Below are positions 1 through 16,403 of a stretch of 64,000 nucleotides of DNA, in pieces. The notes under the pieces are model-generated. The model was given only the letters and a program-made list of their open reading frames with translations. It did no database searches and was not told where the DNA came from. The first letter of the stretch is position 1. Every line of letters starts with the position of its first letter. Source of the stretch: Devosia sp. (GTDB taxonomy: Bacteria > Pseudomonadota > Alphaproteobacteria > Rhizobiales > Devosiaceae); NCBI RefSeq assembly GCF_025809055.1, contig NZ_CP075529.1, forward strand, positions 930,001 through 994,000. The letters are read 5' to 3'. A program made the translations under genes and the position numbers.

Positions 1-646
1 ACTTCTCGGCCTTTTCCTTGAGGTCAGCCGGGATTTCCACGACGTCCCACTGGGCGCCGAGTTCTTCGTTGCGCCAGACCAGAGCGTTCATCTCGATCAG
101 GTCGACAACGCCCTTGAACTCGTTTTCCGCGCCGATCGGCAGCTGGACCGGGACGCCCTTGGCACCCAGACGCGTGCCGATCATCTCGACGCAGCGGTAG
201 AAGTCGGCACCGATCTTGTCCATCTTGTTGACGAAGATCAGGCGCGGCACGTGGTACTTGTCGGCCTGGCGCCAGACGGTTTCGGTCTGGGGCTCAACAC
301 CGGCATTGGCGTCGAGTAGAGCGACGGCACCGTCGAGCACGCGCAGCGAACGCTCGACTTCAATGGTGAAGTCCACGTGGCCGGGGGTGTCGATGATGTT
401 GAAGCGGTGCATCACGCCTTCGCGCGACTTCCAGAAGGTGGTGGTCGCAGCCGAGGTGATGGTGATGCCGCGTTCCTGCTCCTGCTCCATCCAGTCCATG
501 GTGGCGGCGCCGTCGTGGACTTCGCCGATCTTATGGGACTTGCCGGTGTAGTAGAGGATACGCTCTGTCGTGGTCGTCTTGCCAGCATCGATGTGCGCCA
601 TGATGCCGAAGTTACGGTACAGATTAATCGGATATTCGCGTGCCAT
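1..646 (-). CDS. fusA: Elongation factor G, N-terminal part (cut by window edge)
   Basis: EF-G is the ribosome-translocating GTPase. The 215 codons visible hold the GTPase domain: the P-loop AHIDAGKTT at residues 17-25, the RGITI switch, DTPGHVDF and NKMD follow in the order expected for the family. The start at 646 is fixed by the typical MAREYPINLYRNFGI beginning and a GGAGGT ribosome-binding site just upstream. The 3' end lies beyond position 1. It follows rpsG by 12 bases in the classical rpsL-rpsG-fusA str operon, so translation factor and 30S proteins are made together. Identity is certain; only length is unknown. Confidence 0.97.
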   Translation of the reverse strand, partial: MAREYPINLYRNFGIMAHIDAGKTTTTERILYYTGKSHKIGEVHDGAATMDWMEQEQERGITITSAATTTFWKSREGVMHRFNIIDTPGHVDFTIEVERSLRVLDGAVALLDANAGVEPQTETVWRQADKYHVPRLIFVNKMDKIGADFYRCVEMIGTRLGAKGVPVQLPIGAENEFKGVVDLIEMNALVWRNEELGAQWDVVEIPADLKEKAEK

Positions 647-658
647 AGGGACCTCCTA

Positions 659-1129
659 CTACCAGCGGTAGTGCGAGAAGGCACGGTTGGCATCAGCCAT
701 ACGGTGCGTATCTTCGCGCTTCTTGACGGCCTGGCCACGGCCATTCATGGCATCCATGAGCTCGCCGGAAAGACGCTCGCGCATGGTGTTCTCACCACGC
801 TTGCGGGCGCTGTCGATGAGCCAGCGGATGGCCAGGGCCTGCTGACGGTCGGCACGGACTTCAACCGGAACCTGGTAGGTGGCACCGCCAACGCGGCGCG
901 AACGCACTTCAACGGCAGGACGGATATTGTCCAGGGCGCCGTGGAAGACCGCGATCGGGTCCTGCTTGGTCTTGGCTTCGACAATGTCGAAAGCACCATA
1001 GACGATGGATTCGGCAGCAGACTTCTTGCCGTCCTTCATCAGGGAGTTCATGAACTTGGAGACGACGAGATCACCGAACTTGGGATCGGGAATAACGTCT
1101 CGTTTTTCGGCGCGATGGCGACGGGACAT
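659..1129 (-). CDS. rpsG: 30S ribosomal protein S7
   Basis: This 156-residue protein is S7, which nucleates the 3' domain of 16S rRNA and lies at the mRNA exit of the 30S subunit. The start MSRRHRAEKRDVIPDPKFGD and the end DANRAFSHYRW are characteristic, and the length is exactly that of most bacterial S7 proteins. It sits 14 bases after rpsL and 12 before fusA in the str operon. In E. coli S7 is the translational repressor of this operon; I see no evidence here for or against the same control. Confidence 0.98.
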   Translation of the reverse strand: MSRRHRAEKRDVIPDPKFGDLVVSKFMNSLMKDGKKSAAESIVYGAFDIVEAKTKQDPIAVFHGALDNIRPAVEVRSRRVGGATYQVPVEVRADRQQALAIRWLIDSARKRGENTMRERLSGELMDAMNGRGQAVKKREDTHRMADANRAFSHYRW

Positions 1130-1143
1130 GACTCAAATTCTCC

Positions 1144-1515
1144 TTACTTCGGACGCTTCGCGCCGTACTTCGAACGGCGTTGCTTGCGGTCCTTGACGCT
1201 CTGCGTATCGAGAACGCCGCGGAGCACGTGATAGCGGACACCCGGCAGGTCGCGAACGCGGCCGCCGCGGATGAGCACGACGGAGTGCTCCTGAAGGTTG
1301 TGACCTTCGCCCGGGATGTACGAAATCACTTCGCGCTGGTTGGTCAGGCGAACCTTGGCCACCTTGCGCAGAGCCGAGTTCGGCTTCTTCGGGGTCGTCG
1401 TGTACACACGGGAGCATACGCCGCGCTTCTGCGGGTTGGCTTCCATGGCCGGAACCTTGTTCCGCTTTGGCTTGCTGGCGCGTGGTTTGCGGATCAGCTG
1501 ATTAATGGTGGGCAT
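1144..1515 (-). CDS. rpsL: 30S ribosomal protein S12
   Basis: S12 sits at the decoding centre and sets translational accuracy; substitutions in it give streptomycin resistance. The protein has 123 residues from MPTINQLIRKPR. The conserved loops NSALRKVAKVRL and DLPGVRYHVLRG carry lysine and proline positions (K43 and K88 regions) in their sensitive, wild-type form. A longer frame starting at 1560 exists but lacks family support, so the ATG at 1515 is chosen. It is the first gene of the str operon. Confidence 0.97.
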   Translation of the reverse strand: MPTINQLIRKPRASKPKRNKVPAMEANPQKRGVCSRVYTTTPKKPNSALRKVAKVRLTNQREVISYIPGEGHNLQEHSVVLIRGGRVRDLPGVRYHVLRGVLDTQSVKDRKQRRSKYGAKRPK

Positions 1516-1925
1516 TGCGCTCTTTCCATTGGTCCAAAAGTTTACGGTCAGCACAAGCAAACCAAAGCGGCGCTCGCCCGGATCCGGAAGGGATTCGGCG
1601 GCGCCTCAGTTGCAGCGGACCACCCGCCTTTCGGCAGCAGTCATGCGCACAAGGATTTGCTTCGTCTAACTACCCGACAGTGTGTTTGATTGCCCTGGAT
1701 TCCCGCACAAGTTGGCAGGGACCCGGCGTGACAATCACGACCGACCGCTAAGGTAGGCGCTGTTTAGAGCCGATGACTCGCCTCGTCAAGGATTCTTTCG
1801 TGAAAAAACCGAGGGAGAGCCATGCGTTTGCGGCACCTGCACGCGCCCTGATCTGAATCGGGCGACTGGACGGACTGCCGCAAAACCGTTCGGCAGGGAC
1901 TCGATCGAGGATTCGCGATGCTTGT
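1516..1925. other. Intergenic region upstream of rpsL
   Basis: These 410 bases separate rpsL from the oxidoreductase gene that ends at 1926 on the same strand. The str-operon promoter must lie here, but I could not place a convincing -35/-10 pair. A weak stem (CTGCCG, ten-base loop, CGGCAG, near 1875-1900) could help end transcription of the sugar operon; it has no T-run. Short frames in this stretch match nothing recognisable. Confidence 0.5.
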
Positions 1926-3038
1926 TTACGGCCGCACCCAACGCTCGTCCCGATGGCTTCGAGCCATGGCATGGACGATCCGTTCAATGCCCAGACCAGC
2001 CGAAAAATCAATGACCCTGGCCGGCTCGCCCCTGATCGCACGCAGAAGTTCGTGGCATTCAATGATCTTGAGATCGTTGAACCCGAGCCCGTGCCCGGGA
2101 GCCGGAATGAACCGATCGTATGGCTTGTGCAACGGGCCGGCCAGAACAGTGGTAAATCCCTGCCCTGCTGCCGCCCCCGAGGCCCTGTAGATTTGCAGCT
2201 CGTTCATCCGCTCCTGGTCGTAGAGGATACTCCCGGCCGAGCCGAATATCTGCAGGGCAATACGACCCTTGCGCCCCCATGCCGAGCGATTGACCGCCAG
2301 GATGCCGCTGACGTCCCCTACTTCAAAGAGCACATTGGCGATGTCAAAGGTCTCGACCGCGCGTCTCCCGCCACCCTGGGTCGGGCGGCTGTCATAAGGC
2401 TTGGCCTGCTGCGCAAAAACGCGCGTCAGCTCTCCGATCAGGACACGAATGAGGCTGAGCGGATGGACCGCGAAGTCATCCAGGGCCCCATAACCCGAGC
2501 TGGCTTCGCTCTTCCAGTAGAATTGCGCCTCCGGATCCGCCATGAAGTCTTCGTCCATCTCGATGCGGACGTGATTGACCGTGCCAATGGCACCCTGCCC
2601 GATTAGTTCCTCGATCTGCCGGACCATCGGGCTCTGAATATAGTTGTAACCGAGGATGGCCACGCGCCCGCTTCGTCGGGCGGCCGCCTCCATGCGCTCC
2701 GCATCGGCAAGGTGCACGGCCATAGGCTTTTCGCACCAAACGTGTTTTCCCGCTTCGAGCGCCGCGACGGCCATCTCGGCATGGAAGGCATTTGGGGTTG
2801 TGATCGAGACGACATCGACCTGCGGATCGTCGATCAACTGCCGCCAATCACCGGAGGCGCGCTCGAATCCGAACTCCCCTGCCCGCCGTTCCGCCAAGTC
2901 GGTACTTGCTTCGGCCAGGTGTCGAAGACGCGGCCGCGGGCCATCACCAAATACCGCCTTCACCGAAGTCCAGGCCAGCGCATGGCACTTGCCCATATAT
3001 CCCGTGCCGATAAGTCCGACGCCAATTGTATCCGACAT
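1926..3038 (-). CDS. Gfo/Idh/MocA-family NAD(P)-dependent oxidoreductase
   Basis: The protein (370 residues) is a dehydrogenase of the Gfo/Idh/MocA family, cytosolic enzymes that oxidise or reduce sugars, inositols and their derivatives. The Rossmann fingerprint GLIGTGYMGKCHA is at residues 8-20, and the family motif CEKPMAVHL follows around residue 100, whose lysine is the usual catalytic residue. The C-terminal half has the expected alpha/beta substrate domain. It is the last gene of an operon with a sugar ABC transporter, nine bases after the ATPase gene, so it probably acts on the imported sugar or polyol. The exact substrate cannot be read from sequence. Confidence 0.9.
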   Translation of the reverse strand: MSDTIGVGLIGTGYMGKCHALAWTSVKAVFGDGPRPRLRHLAEASTDLAERRAGEFGFERASGDWRQLIDDPQVDVVSITTPNAFHAEMAVAALEAGKHVWCEKPMAVHLADAERMEAAARRSGRVAILGYNYIQSPMVRQIEELIGQGAIGTVNHVRIEMDEDFMADPEAQFYWKSEASSGYGALDDFAVHPLSLIRVLIGELTRVFAQQAKPYDSRPTQGGGRRAVETFDIANVLFEVGDVSGILAVNRSAWGRKGRIALQIFGSAGSILYDQERMNELQIYRASGAAAGQGFTTVLAGPLHKPYDRFIPAPGHGLGFNDLKIIECHELLRAIRGEPARVIDFSAGLGIERIVHAMARSHRDERWVRP

Positions 3039-3047
3039 GGCCTGCTC

Positions 3048-3830
3048 CTAGACGGTTCCACCAAGCGATGAGCTCAGTTCCGCCAATTCGGCCCCGCCCG
3101 CCATCATGTCCTGCAGTTCTTCCGGGCTGAGTTCGCCCTTGCACGCGGTGCCCAAAGTTTTGCCGCGATTGAGCACCGTGAAGCGGTCGCCCACCGCGAG
3201 AGCATGGCGCACATTGTGAGTGATGAACACAATGCCAATGCCGGTCTTGCGGACTCGGTCTATGGTTGCCAGAACATTGGCGGTCTGCCGCACACCCAAA
3301 GCCGAGGTCGGCTCGTCAAGGATCAGAATCTTGGCGCCGAAATAAACGGCGCGCGCGATCGCCACGGTTTGTCGCTCGCCGCCCGAAAGCGTCCCCACGG
3401 CCTGCTCGGGCTCGCGCAGATTGATGCCCATGCGGCGCATTTCCTCCATGGTGACCTGATTGGCCTTGTCCATATCAAGGAACTGGAAGGGGCCGAACCT
3501 GCGGCGCGGCTCGCGCCCCATCCAGAAATTGCGGGTCACCGACATTAGCGGAATCATCGCGAGATCCTGGTAGACGGTCGCTACGCCAGCCTCCATGGCG
3601 TCTCGCGGCGTGTCGAAATTCACCGCCTTGCCATTCATGCGGATTTCGCCCGAGGTTGGCTTGTGGACCCCGGCCATGGTCTTGATGAAAGTAGACTTGC
3701 CGGCACCGTTGTCGCCGAGCAGGCAATGGCATTCGCCGGGCATGATGGAGACCGAAACGCCATTGAGGGCAATGACAGGCCCAAACTGCTTCTTGATCTC
3801 GACCAGTTCAATGAGGGGTTGATCGGCCAT
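3048..3830 (-). CDS. Sugar ABC transporter ATP-binding protein (FrcA/RbsA-like, single domain)
   Basis: This 260-residue ATPase energises import by the adjacent permease. Visible motifs are Walker A GDNGAGKST, signature LSGGERQ, Walker B ILILDEP and the switch histidine in FITHN. Unlike RbsA or XylG of enterics, which carry two ATPase domains, it has one, as in FrcA of rhizobia. A longer frame reaching back to 4628 is an artefact overlapping the permease; the ATG at 3830 gives the normal MADQPLIEL start. It lies two bases after the permease stop. Confidence 0.92.
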   Translation of the reverse strand: MADQPLIELVEIKKQFGPVIALNGVSVSIMPGECHCLLGDNGAGKSTFIKTMAGVHKPTSGEIRMNGKAVNFDTPRDAMEAGVATVYQDLAMIPLMSVTRNFWMGREPRRRFGPFQFLDMDKANQVTMEEMRRMGINLREPEQAVGTLSGGERQTVAIARAVYFGAKILILDEPTSALGVRQTANVLATIDRVRKTGIGIVFITHNVRHALAVGDRFTVLNRGKTLGTACKGELSPEELQDMMAGGAELAELSSSLGGTV

Positions 3831-3832
3831 AG

Positions 3833-4954
3833 TCAGCGCTCCCCGGTGATCAGGCGGCGGATATAGGTGTTGAGGATAACGGCGAGCAGCAGGATCACGC
3901 CCAGGAACACCCGGAAAAGCGAACTTTCCACACCGGCGAAGAACAGGCCTTGCTGCACGACACCGAAGATCAGCGCGCCGAGCGCCGCCCCGATGACCGA
4001 ACCATACCCCCCGGTGAGCAGCGCACCGCCGATCACCACCGCAATGATGGCCTCGAACTCCTTGAGCAGGCCTCGATCGGCGGCGGCGGAGCCGAACTCC
4101 ATGACCTGGCACGTGGCGAAGACGGTGGCGCAAAAGGCCGAAAAGACGAACATGGCGATTTTCACTCGATCGACCGGAACGCCCACATAGCGGGCGGCCT
4201 TTGCGTCGCCGCCAGCGGCATAGATCCAGTTGCCGAACCGGGTACGGGTCAGCAGCACGTGGGCAAAGATGACCAGCACCAGCGCCCAGACCATGAGCAT
4301 GGGAATACCATCGACCACGGGCTGTCCGGCCCGATTGCCGGCTGTAAACTTGGCGACTACACCGATATCGGCCAGCCAGGTGAAAACAAAGCCCAGTATC
4401 TTGCCGCCGAAGATCGGCGCCAGCCAGTCCCCTTCCGCCGCATCCTTGACGCCACCGATAATGGTCTGTCGGGTGGTCGCGATGGAAAAGTAGATCGTTA
4501 GCCCACGCAGGATATAAAGCGAGGCCAAGGTCACGATGAATGACGGCAGCCCAGTTTTGATAACCAGGTAGCCGTTGGCCCATCCGACCAGCATCGCCAC
4601 GCCGAATGCCGCGATGATCGACAGCCACATCGGCAGGCCAAGATGTACGCTCAACAGCGCAATGACAATGCCCGAAAAGCCGATCATGGAGCCGACCGAC
4701 AGATCGAATTCACCCGCGATCATTAGTAGGCACGCCCCAACCGCGATAATGGCGAACTGCGCGGAGACAACGCCCCAGTTCAGGATGCCATCGGGGGCGA
4801 ACATGCCCGAGCCGCCCGCGACTACGGCAAAGTAGATAAAAACGACGACAGTGCCTGCCATGGCGCCCAGTTCGGGGCGGACGAAGGCGCGGCGCAGGTG
4901 CGACTGCTGCTGCATGCGCTCGTCGGACGGCACTGCAGAGGGCTGATCGGTCAT
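3833..4954 (-). CDS. Sugar ABC transporter permease (FrcC/RbsC family)
   Basis: The 373-residue inner-membrane protein has about ten hydrophobic segments and the BPD_transp_2 family signature GEFDLSVGSMIGF, typical of ribose, fructose and xylose permeases. A second family stretch, GGDAKAARYVGV, is the cytoplasmic loop that contacts the ATPase. It is downstream of its binding-protein gene, with an 85-base gap that holds a strong hairpin, and directly upstream of its ATPase gene. The transported sugar is unknown. Confidence 0.92.
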   Translation of the reverse strand: MTDQPSAVPSDERMQQQSHLRRAFVRPELGAMAGTVVVFIYFAVVAGGSGMFAPDGILNWGVVSAQFAIIAVGACLLMIAGEFDLSVGSMIGFSGIVIALLSVHLGLPMWLSIIAAFGVAMLVGWANGYLVIKTGLPSFIVTLASLYILRGLTIYFSIATTRQTIIGGVKDAAEGDWLAPIFGGKILGFVFTWLADIGVVAKFTAGNRAGQPVVDGIPMLMVWALVLVIFAHVLLTRTRFGNWIYAAGGDAKAARYVGVPVDRVKIAMFVFSAFCATVFATCQVMEFGSAAADRGLLKEFEAIIAVVIGGALLTGGYGSVIGAALGALIFGVVQQGLFFAGVESSLFRVFLGVILLLAVILNTYIRRLITGER

Positions 4955-5007
4955 TTCGACTTATCCCCACTGCCATCGACACATGGGATCGATGGCGCAT
5001 TGAAGGA

Positions 5008-5026
5008 GCCGCGCGCGTCGCGCGGC
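5008..5026 (-). terminator. Intercistronic hairpin after the binding-protein gene
   Basis: A perfect 8-bp GC stem (GCCGCGCG / CGCGCGGC) with a 3-base loop lies 14 bases after the stop of the binding-protein gene and before the permease. It has no T-run. Such hairpins protect the upstream message and lower downstream expression, which would give the usual excess of binding protein over permease. Confidence 0.55.
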
Positions 5027-5039
5027 CCCGGACTGATGA

Positions 5040-5990
5040 TTAGCGATAGGTACCGGCGTACTGCTCGACCAGAGCGATATTGTCCTTGGTGACAAAGCCG
5101 GGACCGGAATTGACCGAGTTGCCGGGGATGACGCCAAAGCGCGCAAGGTTGGTCAGGAACACCACCGGCAGGTAGCCCTGCAGATAAGGCTGCTGGTCAA
5201 TCGCGAAGGCAATTACGTCGGCCTTGATTGCGTTGGCGATCTGTTCGGACAGGTCGAACGTGCCGAAGAAGATGGCGCCGGACTTTCCGGTAGCATCTAG
5301 GGCGACGATGGTCGGCTCGGCCGACGTCGGACCCAGTGCCAGAATGCCATTCGTGTCGGGATTGGCCTGCAGATAGGCCTGCACCTTGGACATGATTTCG
5401 GCAGGATCCTGCCCGGAATCGATCATCTGGCTCCCCAGGTCGGTGCCGATGGCATCGGCAAACCCCTGGCAGCGTTCAACAGAGGCCGGGTTAGTGATGT
5501 AGTGGTTGACGCAAAGGAAGCTGGTCACCCCAGCGGCCTTGGCGCGTTCGCCAGCACCAAAGCCTGCGTCGTATTCCGGCTGCCCAACGTGGAGCAGAGC
5601 GCCGATTTCCTTGGACTGCTCCTCAGTACCGGAATTGATCGTGATTACCGGAATGCCACGCGCAACGGCGTCAGAAAGCGGGCCGGACAGCACATCGAAA
5701 TCGGCAATGGTAGCGATGATGCCATCGGGGTTGGACGCCGTTGCCTGCTCAATGATCCGGGCCATGTCGGCGAGGTCGCCTGTTGGCGGATTGCGATATT
5801 CCACCGTAACGCCCATCTGGTCGCCGGCCAGGGTGATAGCGTTCTTAATCGTGTTCCACCAACTGTCGGAATCAGGTGCGTGCGATACTAGTACGAAGCG
5901 CTCACCATCGGCAGCGGCCGGCAGAACAGTAGCCGGCATCACGGCAGCGGCCAGAGCGAAAGCCGCAAGGCCCTTGGTCATAATGTTCAT
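5040..5990 (-). CDS. Periplasmic sugar-binding protein of an ABC transporter (peripla_BP_4 type)
   Basis: The 316-residue precursor starts with a cleavable signal peptide (residues 1 to about 27, ending PAAA-DGE) and continues as a type I periplasmic binding protein. Family marks are DSDSWWNTIKNAI, AMARII-type helices, the hinge-near GIPVITINSG and the C-terminal IDQQPYLQGYL, as in ribose, inositol and FrcB-like proteins. It is the first gene of the four-gene operon ending at 1926. A region of about 120 bases rich in A and T upstream should hold its promoter. The ligand is not identifiable, but the downstream Gfo/Idh dehydrogenase makes a hexose, pentose or inositol likely. Confidence 0.9.
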   Translation of the reverse strand: MNIMTKGLAAFALAAAVMPATVLPAAADGERFVLVSHAPDSDSWWNTIKNAITLAGDQMGVTVEYRNPPTGDLADMARIIEQATASNPDGIIATIADFDVLSGPLSDAVARGIPVITINSGTEEQSKEIGALLHVGQPEYDAGFGAGERAKAAGVTSFLCVNHYITNPASVERCQGFADAIGTDLGSQMIDSGQDPAEIMSKVQAYLQANPDTNGILALGPTSAEPTIVALDATGKSGAIFFGTFDLSEQIANAIKADVIAFAIDQQPYLQGYLPVVFLTNLARFGVIPGNSVNSGPGFVTKDNIALVEQYAGTYR

Positions 5991-6109
5991 CGATTTCCTC
6001 CCTCGTGAAAAGGTTTTCGAAATAGCCTATTCATTCTATTTCTAACTCACCACGAAACAAACATTCCATTCTTGGCATAATCCGTCAAGCTCCCCGCTGA
6101 CCGTACGCA

Positions 6110-6135
6110 AAAGAAAAGGGGCCCGAAGGCCCCTT
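6110..6135 (-). terminator. Intrinsic terminator of rpoC
   Basis: On the minus strand, 24 bases after the rpoC stop, an 8-bp stem (AAGGGGCC / GGCCCCTT) is closed by a TTCG tetraloop and followed by TTTTCTTTT. This is a textbook rho-independent terminator and marks the end of the rpl-rpoBC transcription unit. Confidence 0.9.
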
Positions 6136-6159
6136 CCCCAAATTCGCGATGTCCGACGC

Positions 6160-10344
<4,185 letters not shown>

Positions 10345-10423
10345 CTATTTTCTCCTCTGTCCGGCCGGGTCGCGGTGCTCCGCAGGACCCGTCCGGTGGG
10401 TGAATGGGGGTGGAAGTGCCGGA

Positions 10424-14566
<4,143 letters not shown>

Positions 14567-14925
14567 GAAAGCTCCTACTTTCAGTTTTGCCGCGCCTCTG
14601 CCGAACGGCCCTGGGGCCATCCGCGACGCGGCGTTATTGCCTGTCTCGGAGGCACATATCCAAAGACCCGACAATCAGCCGTCGGCGCTCGGGATATATG
14701 CCCATTCAATTTCTGCGGGCCTGACAGATGTCGACGTCTCTCGCTCCAGGCCCGGCAGCGAGATCACAGACTCGTGATGAACGGCTAAAACCCCACTCGC
14801 AGGCAAACCTGCGGCGAGGTCATCAAAGGCTCCAACGTGCCCGCGACATCAAAAATCGTCATATATTTCCGCAAATTGGCGCTTGGACCCATCCAATCGG
14901 CCCAGCGAATCGTTCCGTCAGAAAC
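14567..14925. other. Long rplL-rpoB spacer
   Basis: Together with the hairpin just after rplL, the spacer is 417 bases. No credible gene was seen. In many bacteria this interval contains an attenuator and an mRNA processing site that separates ribosomal-protein from polymerase expression; the length here also leaves room for a separate rpoBC promoter, which I could not place with confidence. Confidence 0.5.
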
Positions 14926-14960
14926 GGAAAAGCGAAATGGCACATAAAGCGCCATTTCGC
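14926..14960 (-). terminator. Attenuator-like terminator between rplL and rpoB
   Basis: On the minus strand a perfect 10-bp stem (GCGAAATGGC / GCCATTTCGC) with a 9-base loop is followed at once by TTTTCC. It begins 24 bases after the rplL stop. Position and structure match the partial terminator that reduces rpoBC transcription relative to rplJL in E. coli. Confidence 0.8.
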
Positions 14961-14983
14961 AAATTTCAAGGCAGGAACTGAAA

Positions 14984-15364
14984 TTACTTCAGTTCGACCT
15001 TTGCACCAGCGGCTTCAAGCTTCTTCTGGATGTCTTCGGCTTCAGCCTTCGACACGCCTTCCTTGACGGCCTTCGGAGCGCCTTCAACCAGGGCCTTGGC
15101 TTCGCCGAGGCCGAGGCCGGTGATGCCACGGACTTCCTTGATGACGTTGATCTTGTTGTCGCCGAACGAGGCGAGGATCACGTCGAATTCAGTCTTTTCT
15201 TCAGCGGCCGGGGCAGCGGCACCGCCGCCAGCGGCAGCAGCAACAGCAACCGGAGCAGCGGCGGAAACGCCCCACTTTTCTTCCAGCAGCTTGGACAGTT
15301 CAGAAGCCTCGAGGACGGTCAGAGCCGAGAGGTCATCAACGAGCTTGGCGAGATCAGCAGCCAT
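14984..15364 (-). CDS. rplL: 50S ribosomal protein L7/L12
   Basis: L7/L12 (126 residues) forms the flexible stalk that recruits translational GTPases. It shows the expected N-terminal dimer domain (MAADLAKLVDDLSALTVLEA), an alanine-rich hinge, and the C-terminal factor-binding domain with KTEFDVIL and GLGLGEAKALVE. It lies 57 bases after rplJ and is followed by a terminator-like hairpin. Confidence 0.98.
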   Translation of the reverse strand: MAADLAKLVDDLSALTVLEASELSKLLEEKWGVSAAAPVAVAAAAGGGAAAPAAEEKTEFDVILASFGDNKINVIKEVRGITGLGLGEAKALVEGAPKAVKEGVSKAEAEDIQKKLEAAGAKVELK

Positions 15365-15421
15365 TTTATACTCTTTTCAGTTTGGGTTTGGGTTCGAATG
15401 TATAGGGTGTTCGGAACGGCC

Positions 15422-15940
15422 TTACGCCGCTTCGCTCTTTTCCGCGTGGGCGGCCAGAACGCGAGCAATGCCCGCACCCGGCTGCACGAGGATGGAAGCG
15501 ATGTTCTGTGCCGGCTGCTTGACGAGGCCTGCGAGCTTTGCGCGCAGTTCGTCGAGCGACGGCATGGTTGCCAGTGCCTTGACGCCATCGGCGTCGAGAG
15601 CGGTCTGACCCATTGCACCACCGAGAATGACGAACTTCTGGTTCTTCTCGGCGAAGGCTGCTGCGATTTTCGGCGCAGCAACGGGGTCTTCCGCATAGGC
15701 GATGACGGTCGGGCCGGTGAACAGGCCCGAAATGTCCGCGACATCGGTTTCCTTAAGAGCAAGCTTGGCAAGGCGGTTCTTGGCGACCTTGACCTTGCCG
15801 CCAGCCTTCTTGACCTGCACGCGCAGGTCAGTGAACGCAGCGACGGTCAGGCCGGTATTGTGCGCAACCACGATCGATCCAGCGCCCTTGAGGGCGTCCT
15901 GGAGCGAGGCAATGACTGCACTCTTTTCCGCTCTTTCCAC
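15422..15940 (-). CDS. rplJ: 50S ribosomal protein L10
   Basis: L10 (172 residues) anchors L7/L12 dimers to the ribosome. Family marks are SIVVAHNTGLTVAAFTDLR and KVAKNRLAKLAL in the rRNA-binding half, and a C-terminal helix that binds L7/L12. The frame runs up to 16063, but the GTG at 15940 gives the family start VERAEKSAVI and the usual length, with GGAG six bases before it. In E. coli L10 with L12 represses its own translation by binding the leader; a 463-base upstream region is consistent with such control. Confidence 0.95.
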   Translation of the reverse strand: MERAEKSAVIASLQDALKGAGSIVVAHNTGLTVAAFTDLRVQVKKAGGKVKVAKNRLAKLALKETDVADISGLFTGPTVIAYAEDPVAAPKIAAAFAEKNQKFVILGGAMGQTALDADGVKALATMPSLDELRAKLAGLVKQPAQNIASILVQPGAGIARVLAAHAEKSEAA

Positions 15941-16345
15941 ACTAGTCTCCACTAGTCTGGTTCCTCGGGAGAACCCTTGGAACCATTGCCAATTGCTGCC
16001 CCCTGCCCTTGCGGACCGGGGAACAACGGTTAGTGCCTGCCAACCGGGAGCCCCGAGGGGCAACTGGCCTAGGTTCGAACCTCAACCCGGGGCCAATGGC
16101 CCGGAATTGGGTTTTCACCCCGTCTATTGCTGGCCCCGCATTCGGGATTAACGGCTAAGCCGGCCGGCAGTCTCGGACAGGACTTTTTCAACCGCAGGCC
16201 GAAGCCTTTAGGTTGAAACACCGGGCGGCCTGAGCCGTCCGGAATTCTGTGCGGGCTGGTGTGGATCACGAACCACCCCAACCCATCGGGCTATCCTCGG
16301 ACCGGGTCCGGGGGCCACTCTCAGCGCGGCACTTAATTGCGAAAC
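15941..16345 (-). promoter_or_regulatory. Long leader upstream of rplJ (candidate L10 leader)
   Basis: About 400 bases without a gene separate rplA from rplJ. On the minus strand several GC-rich stems can form, including GGTTC / GGAACC close to the ribosome-binding site. Autoregulatory L10 leader RNAs are known in this position in many bacteria. I infer a leader and an internal promoter but cannot confirm the conserved L10-binding fold by eye. Confidence 0.45.
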
Positions 16346-16368
16346 GCCCTCGGGTCAAGCCCGAGGGC
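16346..16368 (-). terminator. Hairpin after rplA
   Basis: A perfect 9-bp stem (GCCCTCGGG / CCCGAGGGC) with a five-base loop lies 35 bases after the rplA stop. On the minus strand only GTTTC follows, so termination would be partial. It separates rplKA from rplJL. Confidence 0.55.
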
Positions 16369-16403
16369 AGCGCGCTGCGCCGGTGAGAGCCTGCGCCCTG
16401 TTC

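Noticed and set aside
3831..4628. Upstream extension of the ATPase frame at 3048 to a 526-residue protein
   Set aside because: The extension lies within the permease gene in another frame and is arginine/glycine-rich; the internal ATG at 3830 gives the normal family start.
16072..16081. GGTTCGAACC, like a tRNA T-arm, in the rplJ leader
   Set aside because: No acceptor, anticodon or D-arm can be formed around it; a chance palindrome in the leader.
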